Shown: piece by piece, positions 11,672-22,100 of the stretch
Numbering within the stretch: position 1 is the first letter of the stretch
Layout: every line of letters begins with the position of its first letter
Source of the DNA: Diadema setosum
Lineage: Eukaryota; Echinodermata; Echinoidea; Diadematoida; Diadematidae
Direction: 5' to 3'
DNA: 64,000 nucleotides
Assembly: GCF_964275005.1 (NCBI RefSeq)
Contig: NC_092702.1
Coordinates: forward strand, 8,480,330-8,544,329
Translations under genes and position numbers: made by a program
The notes under the pieces: model-generated
What the model was told of the DNA's origin: nothing
The model's input: the letters and a program-made list of their open reading frames with translations, nothing else
The model's database searches: none

Positions 11672-11875
11672 TTATCGTCTTAGATTGCGCAATGGGTGCC
11701 TCTCGATCTCTGACTTCTGTTCGTGGTTTCTTCGCGTGAGGATCTCCTCCTCCTCCTCCACCACGACTGCCCACTCTTGCACGTCCCCAGACCCGAAGGC
11801 GTGGAAGAACAGAGCGCCAAAGAGGTCTACCGCCGCGATGCCATAGAACACAATGTGCCAGCCACGGGGGTCTGT
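11672..11875 (-). CDS. SLC17-family anion transporter, isolated C-terminal exon
   Basis: A minus-strand frame of 67 codons plus TAA. It begins after an ATCACGCAG acceptor at 11876 and reads GWHIVFYGIAAVDLFGALFF, then HAFGSGDVQEWA. This is the last transmembrane helix and the F-x-S/A-G-E/D-x-Q-x-WA signature found at the C-terminus of SLC17 proteins (sialin, VGLUT and phosphate-transporter-like members of the major facilitator superfamily). A short charged tail with five consecutive glutamates (VVVEEEEEILTRR) follows. The exon is much higher in G+C than its surroundings. Upstream exons should lie at higher coordinates, but 11.9-16.1 kb is filled by transposon sequence and DENND10 starts divergently at 16147. 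It is either a gene remnant or the 3' end of a gene with very long introns. Family assignment is confident; expression is unknown. Confidence 0.65.
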   Translation of the reverse strand, partial: TDPRGWHIVFYGIAAVDLFGALFFHAFGSGDVQEWAVVVEEEEEILTRRNHEQKSEIERHPLRNLRR

Positions 11876-12019
11876 CTGCGTGATGGAAGCACGCGGGTGT
11901 TACCGAACAAGAAAGTTGAATTTCCTAACTTTTTTTTTTACCCCCTAGAATATCTAGAAATGCATCCACCTCCCTTCTCTCGCTAGTATACTTACTATAG
12001 GTGGTGGAGACATTGTTAT

Positions 12020-12125
12020 AGACGTAAGACAGTAGTATTCCTTCGGCCGGATGTAGCTTCTGAGTTCTGTTTCCTTTAATTATTAAGCTTTCGACCCTTT
12101 ACGCAGGCACCTTCATCAGGATCTA
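12020..12125 (-). mobile_element. Possible Penelope-like element end
   Basis: On the minus strand the segment reads CCTGATGAAGGTGCC, a short spacer, then GGGTCGAAAGCTTAATAATT. The CTGATGA...CGAAA arrangement recurs at the ends of Penelope-like elements, where hammerhead ribozyme motifs occur. Stem II pairing here is weak and no clear cleavage triplet follows stem III, so neither an active ribozyme nor the element class is established. Confidence 0.3.
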
Positions 12126-12169
12126 TACAAAGACACAAAATTAGTGTTTAATGACATACAGTGTGTCAA

Positions 12170-13227
12170 TGACAGTTAGCCATAACAGGAATTATATAAC
12201 AATATCTACACAACAGGCAGTATATTTACGGCGTCTATATATATACATGTATATATTTCTTATACAGAGCACACTCAGCCTAACCATGCTAATCAACCAC
12301 ACGCCACGGAATGCCATGTAACCAATCATACAAGTCATCACAACATGTATAATTTTGATATTATTTCATCAAAATGTGTGTTTGTTCTGTACAATCATAG
12401 GCCCTATATGTGTTCATATGCATTCATATTGATGGGCAAGCAAACAACGTTTGCTTCTTTGTCTTCACTCTGTTTGTTCTCTCTCTCTCTTTCTCTTGAA
12501 CAAGAGAGCTCAGTTACTTGTGTTTGTCTGTCCGTCTGTTTGTTTGTTGTTTGTTTGTATAAGTATGTAAAATGTGTGTGTACTTTTTGATATTTATATA
12601 TCCAAGCAACTTGCTTCCTTGATGTTATTTACTTATTTTGTCCAGGAGACTGCAAAATACAAGCTTGGCTTTTCATCGCGTCTCCTCCATTTCCTGCAAC
12701 TTTAATTTCAATTCGATTTCATCTGCATGCTTATGTTATTCGTATAGTATTGTTAATGTTACTAAAAAAAAAAAGGTATCCTCCAAACAAATGTCTTTGT
12801 TATGAATCATATAGGACCTATTTGGCATTGTTATAGGCTCTATCTGAATACCAAGAATATAGACAGGTTGGAAGAAAGTTGGTCTCCCTACCTCTCCTGT
12901 TTTTGTTTTGATCGTTTATTTTGGTATATCCTGATTTTCCCTTAACATCAAACACAAGTTATCGTCGAGAAAATAATACCAAACATGCAATTACATTGAA
13001 ATACCTTCCATATAACTGTTGACTGGATAGCAAGATAGAACAAGACAGCAAATATAAGCGGCATACATGATGTACAAAAGCTTACAAATCTTCATGAAAA
13101 CTGGAACAAAGAACTAATAGGATTTTTAAAGAAAAGTATTCCTCTCGCCTACCCTCCTCAGCTCCCATCCCCTCCCCCGCAAAAGAAAAGAAGAACTAGA
13201 CTCGGAATTTGTCAACACTGACAAATT
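12170..13227. other. Intergenic, simple repeats only
   Basis: Contains a TATATACATGTATATAT palindromic tract near 12240, a TC-rich tract near 12480 and a TGTTTG-rich tract near 12540. No gene is seen. Confidence 0.4.
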
Positions 13228-15819
13228 AGGTGATCCGATTTTTTTTTTTAATCAATGATTCGAGTCCTGATCGCAATAGGCATGACCATATAGATTTTAT
13301 CTGTGTTTAGAGACATTGGCCGTGTGATATTTGGATTCTCATTTAGAAAAGAGAGTGAGGTCTACCATCTTTGGTACCAAATTCGGTATAAACCAGGGAG
13401 GTACCTCCCTGGTATAAACTATAACGAAGATACAGAATGAAGTACATTTGACCATTGACCCAACTTTGCACAGCCAAGATGGCATCTGATCAAAAAGTGG
13501 TTATTTTGTGAAATGATCCTTGTAACATGGTCTTTACGTGTGCAAAATATGGGAAAGATAGGACATGTATTCACCAAGATACAGGTTGAAACATTTATGA
13601 CCTTTGACCCTAATTTACATACCCAAGATGGTGTCTGATCAAGTAGTTGTTATTTTATGAAATAATGTACGTGACATGAACTAAACATGTGCAAAATATG
13701 GGCGTGATAGGGGCTGTTTTTCTTGAGTTATTGCAAAGAAAGTTGTAGAAAGAAAGAAATATCTCAATACATCGAAGATAAGTTTGATTTCAACCAAGTT
13801 TCTTGACGTGATCTCGGCGTCGTATGAAAAAATGGAGGGTATAGTCACGATAGCCCAAAGTCTGAGCTACAACATATTAAAATCTGGGAGAAATTCACAG
13901 AAGAGTAAGTGAGCTAGTGTTCGATAAAGACCGTCATGTCAATTTTCATTTCCAGAAAAATTCCCTCCCATAGAGATAACACGTAAACTGGTTAAATTTG
14001 ACAAGGTTACATTATATCTAATTTCACGAGGTGAAGACATCATCCGATTAAAACTTTGATTGAACAAAACTTAAAGAGTATTACATTGGCTACAACATAC
14101 TAAAATCTGGAAGAAATTCACCAAAGGGTAATTGAGTTAGTCGTCGATAAAGACAATCATGTCAATTTTCACATCTAGAAAAATTCCCTCCCATAGAGAT
14201 AACACGTGATAATGAAGATAAAGAAAGAAGTACATATGACCTTTGACCCTACTTTGCACAGACAAGATGGCGTCTGAGCAAAAAGTGGTTATTTTGTGAA
14301 ATGATTCTTGTAACATGTTCTTTACGTATGCAAAATATGGGAAAGATAAGACATGTATTCACTAAGATACAGGATGAAACATTTTGACCTTTGACCCTAA
14401 TTTACATACCCAAGAAGGTGTCCGATCAAGTAGTTGTTATTTTATGAAATAATGTACGTGACATAAACTAAACATGTGCAAAATATTGGGCTGATAGAGC
14501 TTGTTTTTCTTGAGTTATTGCAAAGAAAGTTGCAGAAAGAAAGGAATATGAAAATACATGGAAGATAAGCTTTAATTTCAACCAAGTTTTTGGGCATGAT
14601 GCCGACTCCGTATGAAAAAACGAAGGGCACACTTACGATAGCCCAAAGTCTCAGCTACAACATACTAAAATATGGGAGAAATTCACCGAAGCATAAGTGA
14701 GCTAGTGCTCGATAAAGATAGTCATGTCAGTTTTCATTTCCAGAAAAACTGCACTCCCATAGAGATAACACGTAAACTGGTCAAATTTAACAATGTTACT
14801 TTTAATCCATTTTTACGAGATGATGCCGTCATCCAATCAAAATGTTGTTATTATATTACCGAAAGAGCATTTAATAAGCTACAACATACTGAAATCTAGG
14901 TGAAAATTGGCAAAGGATTAGTGAGATACGCTCGAATGAACTTAAAATTTGATGACGTCATTTTGAAAATTTACTTTTTTTACTTTATTAAGAAATTTGA
15001 TATCTTTTAATCATTTTTTCAGCATCGTCAACCCATGAAATGACATGTACAACTCATCAGCTTTCAGAATATGTAAAGAAAATGGGGGGTCACCGTCCAT
15101 CCTGACGAGTAAAATCGGATTTGAAATTGGCGGTTTTTTGGCATTGTTGGACTGTATATCGCCATTGACGCGCGCGCGGAATTTCAACTTTGACGGGTCT
15201 GTATGACGTCATATTGAGTCGGATTGACTTGAAACTTGGTAGAAATATTCCTTGACATTTCAGGCATCCGATAAGTGTGAAAAAACGGGAAATTTCTATT
15301 GCATATGAGCTGTGCGTGCGTATATATGCGCGCGCGTACGCGTCCGTCCAATTTTTTCAATTTTTCAAAAAATGCTCCAAATGGTCTGAAACGTGTGCAA
15401 AAAAATTTTGAGCTCGATTTGAGCATACAAATATTTCTACGCGCGCGTACGCGCACGTTTTAAGAGAAAATATAAATTTTGAGAATATGAGTAGAATTCG
15501 CATAACTTGAAATATATGTGACGTAAATTTCATTGAAAAACTCCATTCCATTAATGAGATATGAATGAAAATGTGTTTTCATATAATGACGTCATAGTGA
15601 CGTCACGGTCGACTGATCACTATGATTTTATTTGACCCGTCGTCTTTGGGACATGATACATATATGGTGTAATTTTGACATTGATAGGAAGAACACTTTC
15701 TGAGCTAATCGATACACAAATTTTGTCCAGAAATAAAGAAAGAAGAAGAAGAAGAAGAAGACCCAACAAAGAATCAGTACAGATACAGAAGGTGATCCGA
15801 GAGGATACTCGGATCACCT
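13228..15819. mobile_element. 2.6-kb non-autonomous element with AGGTGATCCGA termini and internal duplication
   Basis: The left end is TTAGGTGATCCGA and the right end is the inverse TCGGATCACCTAA. The right end is itself a hairpin: AGGTGATCCGAG at 15790-15801, a 6-nt loop, and CTCGGATCACCT at 15808-15819. Inside, a unit of about 789 bp is repeated (compare 13468 with 14257). A shorter block (AGAAATTCACCGAAG-like to CCCATAGAGATAACACGT) occurs three times, near 13885, 14105 and 14670. The right third has alternating CG/TA tracts (GCGCGCGCGG; GCGCGCGTACGCG). No transposase is seen. The class is uncertain: a TIR element, or a Helitron-like one since CTAA follows the hairpin. Confidence 0.6.
13392..13413. 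repeat. Perfect 22-bp palindrome
   Basis: ACCAGGGAGGT followed directly by its inverse ACCTCCCTGGT, inserted inside the 13.2-15.8 kb element. Related perfect palindromes occur at 52551 and 52584. Confidence 0.85.
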
Positions 15820-15829
15820 AAAAATGAAT

Positions 15830-16146
15830 CCTTTTCCCCTTATCTAGTGTAGACCTATTATAGTTGCGATGTGTTAGGTCTCTGTGCCTTGTTGAAACGT
15901 AGTCGACCCAAAGTAGCCGAGACGGGCGGATCGGAGCTCAAACGCTGGATGGGGCTAGGGGGCGGGTGCAACGCATCATCAGTCATGTGAATGTGATACA
16001 TGGCCGTACGTACTGGGTACGTGCATAGCATGCATCCGTGGTCCAGGTGCAGTGCACGTCCACGCATGCATGCAGTGTGCGGTATGAAACGGTACCGTGT
16101 AGATGTATCTGCGGAGCTGTTGAGGCAAGCCACTGGAAGTTTGAAA
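15830..16146 (+). promoter_or_regulatory. Putative DENND10 promoter / 5'UTR region
   Basis: Directly upstream of the DENND10 ATG. G+C and CpG rise sharply here (CGTAGTCGACCC, GACGGGCGGATCGG) relative to the AT-rich flanks, as at a CpG-type promoter. No TATA box is evident. Placement rests on position and composition only. Confidence 0.4.
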
Positions 16147-19100
16147 ATGGCAGCGCTCATCTCTCTTTCTGCTGCTGGGCTAATAGGTACACTTTGATGA
16201 GTATTCCTCTCTTCTTGTCTCCTCTCATTTTAGTTTAAGACATGATTGTGATGTACTACTAAAAAGGCATTCTGACTTGCTTCACTTCGGGAACTAAGAG
16301 CAAATCATGTGTCCCACATATTGATTTATATGTTAGTGTGCGAATGATAGCAAATTAGAGCGAATTAAATACTAAACAACAGTAGGCCTAATGAATGTGT
16401 CCCACGTGACATTACTAGAAGTACTTGTATTAAGGCGTAAATTATATGCATTAACTGTTGGTGTGGCAGGGCCCAAGTAAGTGATATGACAAAAAAGAAA
16501 AAGATTATTGTCTCTTCCTTGCACCTGGCCTGGTGCCGGGTTGCACATGCATTTGGCCATTTTTACAATCAGTGGTGTAAAACACGGTTTTGACACTAAT
16601 TGGTGTATAACTTTCTTATACACTGACAGATATGCATTATTTTTTCTCATAAACTTACCACCCACAGTGTCTACCTTGGGTACCTTAATGAACTTTCCTC
16701 TCTTTTTCTTTCAGATGTGGCATGCACTTACATGCTTGAAATCCAACACTTTTGGTGTATGCACTCTGACATGGTTTTTTTGTCAGACCTAGCATATTAA
16801 ATTGTTTATTCCTTTTCATTATTTTTGTTGTTGTGGTGATAGACAGGTATCCAAACTTAAGAACTATTATGTTTACCAGGTTCTGCTTTGTCTTCTTTAA
16901 AGACTGAAATTGTCCAAACTTTATGTTTCGGAGGTGACATTTTCCGTTAACAATTAACCCCTCTTTTGAGTTAGCTCTTGCTCACAATTATAAAATTCAA
17001 CTTTGCTAATTTCCATCAAAACAGAATAGTAATCAATCTGACTTAACTTCGATCCAAAGATTATTTGATTCAAATAGCTTATCATTTTTTGGTGAGTGTT
17101 TATAAATTTATGCAACTTTTCCGTTAACTTTTCTGTCACCTCCGAGACAACAGATTTATGTATTTGATTTTTTTATTCTTGACATCAGTTATACATTACA
17201 TTTACAAAAATGTAACATATCCCCTCACATTATCTCTGAAGGAAGGTAGTAGAAATATAGCCTGTTGTTTTCATTTCGGAGCAATTTACAATTTTCCGTT
17301 AACACTTGTCACCTCCGAAACAATCGTCACCTCCGAAACAACAAGCATATTATATTTGATAATTTCTCGAAGACAAAGCAATTTTGTTTGATTTTGTCCA
17401 ATTGACAGGAATCTCTTTTGGATGAAAATAGTAATATGGCAACAGGAAGTGAGAATTTTCTAGAGATTAATAAAAGATCTAATAAAAACTAAGAATTACT
17501 GTTTCGGAGGTGACAAAACACTGTTAACAAGAGTTTTTGCTCATTTCTATTGAAGAGAAACCATATCATGTACACTAATGGTTTCATTTATTTTAGTAAC
17601 ATAAGTCTCAAAGTGGAGAAATCAACTAACACACTCTCACTCTTATTTTTATTACTATACTGTACGTTTTAGGGCAAATTTACATTTTTTTTCACTTTTT
17701 TAACAAAGAGAATGCACAAAATACACCCATCTGTTGTATATATGATATTGTAATCAAGATCAATTCTCCTGCTTTAATTACGTAGTGTCAGTAAACATAT
17801 AGATGCTTTCATCTTAGAAGCTTGATTTCCAATTTAAGCAATTTAGTTGTGAAGATTTACCACTCACAGCTTTCCATGTAGGTTGCTTTTTCTTGTGTTT
17901 CGGAGGTGACATTGTTTGTTAACACCATATTGTTAATATGTGATAGTGAAAGGCAAGACTTCAGTTCCTTTTCACTATCTATTAACATTTTCAAATACAT
18001 TTAATATCTACAAAATCATCACAATAGAAGTAACTTTTGTATACCTAGCTCACCAGAATTCCCTTGATACCAAAGTGATACATGTGGCAGTTCATGCATG
18101 CCCTAGTCCACAATCTTAAAAAAATCATAAAATAATCAAACTCCACAAAAAGTCCACATGCCTATAGCTGGTGCACAACTTGTTCTTGAATTCTTAGTTG
18201 TTGTTTTTCCATGTACAACGTGGTAATCATAAACAAAATTATGTGATTTTTTTTTTTTTAATATGACAATAATTATTACATTTTCCAAGTTGAACCAACT
18301 GTTTATGACATTGTATTTTTTAAGATTATTGAAGTTATCTGACAACTAAAGTGAACAGAGGAACAAGTCCCCAGGACTGGAAAGGGAAAGATCCAAAAAC
18401 AAGATTTGTAGTTCTATCTCAATATAATTTTGATGACGTGTTTACCTTGTTTTGTTATTATGTTTTATCTTAGAATTTGGCTTTAAGTACTGGAATTTCA
18501 AGGAAAAGAAAATGGTTTCTTGAAGGACAAGTCCACCTTCATATATACATGTGGATTGAGTGAATGCAACAACATTAGTAAAACACATCATTGAAAGTTT
18601 GGGGAAATTGGACAATCCATTCAAAAGTTATGTTTTTTTTTTGTAAATATCTATGCAATCACTGCTGGATGAGACGACTACGACAATGTATGATGTCACA
18701 TGCATACAACGATATAAAGAAAATATAAGTGAATTTCACAAAACTTTACTTTTTGAAAAAAGTGCACATTTCTTCAGCTTGCTACTGGTGTATGTTAGGG
18801 CAATATTATTCACCCTGCCTTCCAAAAGAGAGAAGTCAAGTGCTCTTTTGTTATGCAAGAAAAGTGAAAATATGTTGAATTTTCTTGATACTTTCTCTAT
18901 ATCCTTGTACATGTGTGACACCACAAGCTATAGAAGTCTTCTCATTCAGCTTTGACTGAGCAGAAACTTCAAAAATTCATAACTCTGGAACGGATTGCCT
19001 TATTTTTCCTTAAACTCTCACTGATGTGTTTTACTAATATTGCTGTATTTACTCAACCCTTGTGTCTATTGAGGTGAAATTGTCCTTTTTTGGTCCCTTA

Positions 19101-22100
19101 TAGGGTTATTTGAGACCAGTTTGTGTCCGGGACCTTCTGTGAAGTTGATGGGTAAAATTACTGAACTAAAAAAAATTTTCCCCATAAGTTCACACGAAAG
19201 CATTATGCTGCTCTCTTCAGCTCCGAAACACAAACTGTTGTCTTAACCAAACTGTAAAAACTTGCTAAAAATTAGTATGAATTACAATCCAAAACAAAAT
19301 ATGAGCTGGTATCCACTATCATGAAAGAGAATAACTAAACAAAATAACAAGTAAGAACTGAAAGAAAGAGCTTATATTTGAAAATTAAAGCCATGAGGAA
19401 AGACATGAATGTTCACAATTGTATTAGTTAACACCTGAGAAGTTGGGTTGTCTCTGTGTTGTGTCACCTCCAAAACAATAAAATGATTTTTTCTTATCTT
19501 ATACTTTTTACTCTCAAAAGTGACTATGATTTGCTGGTAATTTTCAAGCAATTCAGAAAGATACATAAAATATATTTTAGTAATGTCAACAGTTTAAATG
19601 AATCTGGTATATAGAAAATTTATCCCAGATGAACCAAACACCTTTCACCAGTATTATAACATTTGTATGGTGGCTATCAAGAATGATGAAGAATTCATGA
19701 ACATCCTTGAATTAATCTATTTATAATACTATGGGCAAACAAAAACATAATACAAGTCAAATAAGAATTTTTGCTTTTGGCATTCATAACCTATGTCCCC
19801 ACCAAAAAATTACAATGGTACCCTCCGCAATGATAACTTTAAAGATAGTGAATCAATCTAAAATACAATTTGAGGGATTGAAACTATAACTCATTGCCCA
19901 CACCTTACAGAAAACCCCATTCAATTTGTTTCAGAGGTCAAAGACAAATGAGGATTTTTGTAGAGCATGTCAGGAATCCCTTCCCTCCAAGTTCTGTATA
20001 TTGTGTTTACACATTAATATGCAGTTCCAAGAGCATCCAAGTGCTAAACTTGGAAGAATCAGACTCCTGACATCCTTTATAACAATCCACATTTCTTTGA
20101 GACCACTTAACCAAATTGACTGGGGCTTTCTGCAAAATAGAGCTAAGATGTTATAATTTAAGACCCCAAAGTAGATTTTAGCTGATTTAATCATATTGGG
20201 TGCTATCAATGCAAAAGTCCGATTGGTATTTGTAATTTTTTTTTTTTTTTTCTGGGGGGGGGGGGGGGACATACTATATGAATACTTGAACACAATATTA
20301 ACATTGAATGTCACCTCCGAAACAAAGTTATTCTTCCCTGGTGTTGTGGAAAAAAATGTTCTGAGAGCAAAGAAACATTACTAAAATGATCTTACACACT
20401 CATTTCAATTTAAGGTAGAAAATGGAATGCCATGTTTCTTCAGATTACAATATCTAGCTTTAAATATGTTCATCATATTCTTACTGTAAATGAATATTTC
20501 AACACAATGTTAACATTGAATGTCACCTCCGAAACGAAGTGATTCTTCCCTGGTGTTGTGGAATAAAATGTTCTGAGAGCAAAGAAACATTACTAAAATG
20601 ATCTCACACCCTCATCTCAATTTAAGGTAGAAAATGGAATGCCACGTTTCTTCAGATTACAATATTTAGCTTACAGGCTTCGTCCAAATGGAAAGCAAAC
20701 TACCGGTGCCCATGCTAATTAATGAAGTGTAAAAAAAACACTTGTTCTGTGTAGTTTATCTGCTTGAAACAGGAGTTAATTTCTTGTTCTCGAGTTATAA
20801 TTACTAAAAACATTGATAAAAAGAAGAAGTTTTGTGTTATTGTCACTTATTCTCAAAAAAACTGAGTGTCAATATTAATGTCACCTCCGAAACATTCTAT
20901 TATGTTAACTGTCACCTCCGAAACATCCATGTGTGAAAAATCCAAGATTTAAAGAAATGATTGGAATTTCATTTAACCTACATAGGAAGGTAGCCCTTCT
21001 TAAAGACTTGTTATAATATAGAGTTTGACCTGGCTTGCCCTCCATTAAATAGTTAAAATCTTAAAAATTGCATGTCAATTGGTATTTTTACCAAAAATTT
21101 ATAAATCTCATGTATTTTTTTTTAATTCACTTTATATTCAACCCCCAAATAGTTTTGATTCACAAACTATATACTGTTGTTAACCATATAAATTTTGCAT
21201 GGTGAAGTTTGACTACAGAGTTTTGTCATTATGGTGCAATTCATGAAAACAAAATTTTGCTTAAATTTACTCCAGGTGCCAGGGTTTTCCTTAAATTACA
21301 CCAATAACTCTTCAGCTTTAAGGTCTGAAATGTTATTTTTTCAAAAATTTGAATACTTTCCAACAGGAATCAAACAGAATAATGAAAAAATATTTTGTTT
21401 GAAATTTTGACCCTCTGAGTACAAAAGTTACACCACTGATCGTAAAAAAGGCCATTTACATTAACTTGAATAGTTGAATAGATTGATCTAGTACAAGTAG
21501 GCCTACAAGAAGTTAACGTAATTTGCAGTTTAAAAATGGAGTAAATTTACTGGAGTGTGGGGTGATTGGTGAGCTGCTGTGTTTTTAAGTCAGGATACAT
21601 GTTATTCCACTTTCTATGCTACTGAGTGCTGTTGCTGATCTTTATTTACAGTAGTGAGAAGGCAGGAAAATGAAAAATACAAAGCTTCTTTCAATCAAAT
21701 CTAGTCTACTCTAAGTCTAGTCTACACATATGATTATGAATGAATAGAACAATTTTCTCACATTGCATTTGTAAGCTGAAAATGATAAAGACATAATTTT
21801 ATGTTATAAAGATTTAGATAGATTTGCAATATTTGTTATTCACTCTCAGTGGAGGGTACAACAAAAAGGAAGTCTTCCCAAGAACTGTTCTATTCATGCT
21901 TCAGCACAGAGTATAAACTACCTCCGTCGCTCTTTCCAAATGCATTTCAGAGAAAGACAGAAATGGAGATGTGCTGTGGACCTGGTCGTACCCAGCTGTG
22001 TCAAGTGCCCAAAGGAAGCTGCTGACAAGAAAGTGTTGTCTGTCCCAGGAAAATGGCATTGTTGTGCCATTCGTGTATGGCCAGTTCCGCAGAGAGTGGT

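Larger units (their letters stand above)
16924..20925. repeat. Dispersed array of oriented TGTCACCTCCGAAACA motifs
   Basis: Plus-orientation copies start at 17134, 17307, 17325, 19462, 20309, 20521, 20879 and 20910. Minus-orientation copies start at 16924, 17500 and 17896. Most are identical over 15-16 bases. GTTAAC (once ATTAAC) precedes the motif, in its own orientation, by 0-7 nt in eight copies (16924, 17134, 17307, 17500, 17896, 20309, 20521, 20910). It lies 29 nt away for 19462, is degenerate for 20879, and is absent for 17325, which directly follows another copy. Confidence 0.85.
16550..21455. mobile_element. ~4.9-kb inverted-repeat-bounded block with repeated 16-mer
   Basis: The left boundary (GGCCATTTTTACAATCAGTG then GTGTAA, from about 16554) matches the inverse of the right boundary (TTACACCACTGATCG then TAAAAAAGGCC, to about 21452). 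The aligned outer arms agree at about 30 of 37 positions. The block contains 11 copies of TGTCACCTCCGAAACA or close variants on both strands, and a tandem duplication of about 212 bp (20281-20461 and 20492-20672). The fold-back MITE at 18530-19091 is inserted within it. No transposase frame is seen. It lies wholly inside DENND10 intron 1. Exact ends and target duplication are not certain. Confidence 0.55.

Noticed and set aside
16000..16238. Longer plus-strand frames over the DENND10 start
   Set aside because: Only the ATG at 16147 gives a phase-1 junction to exon 2 and the N-terminus expected for the family.
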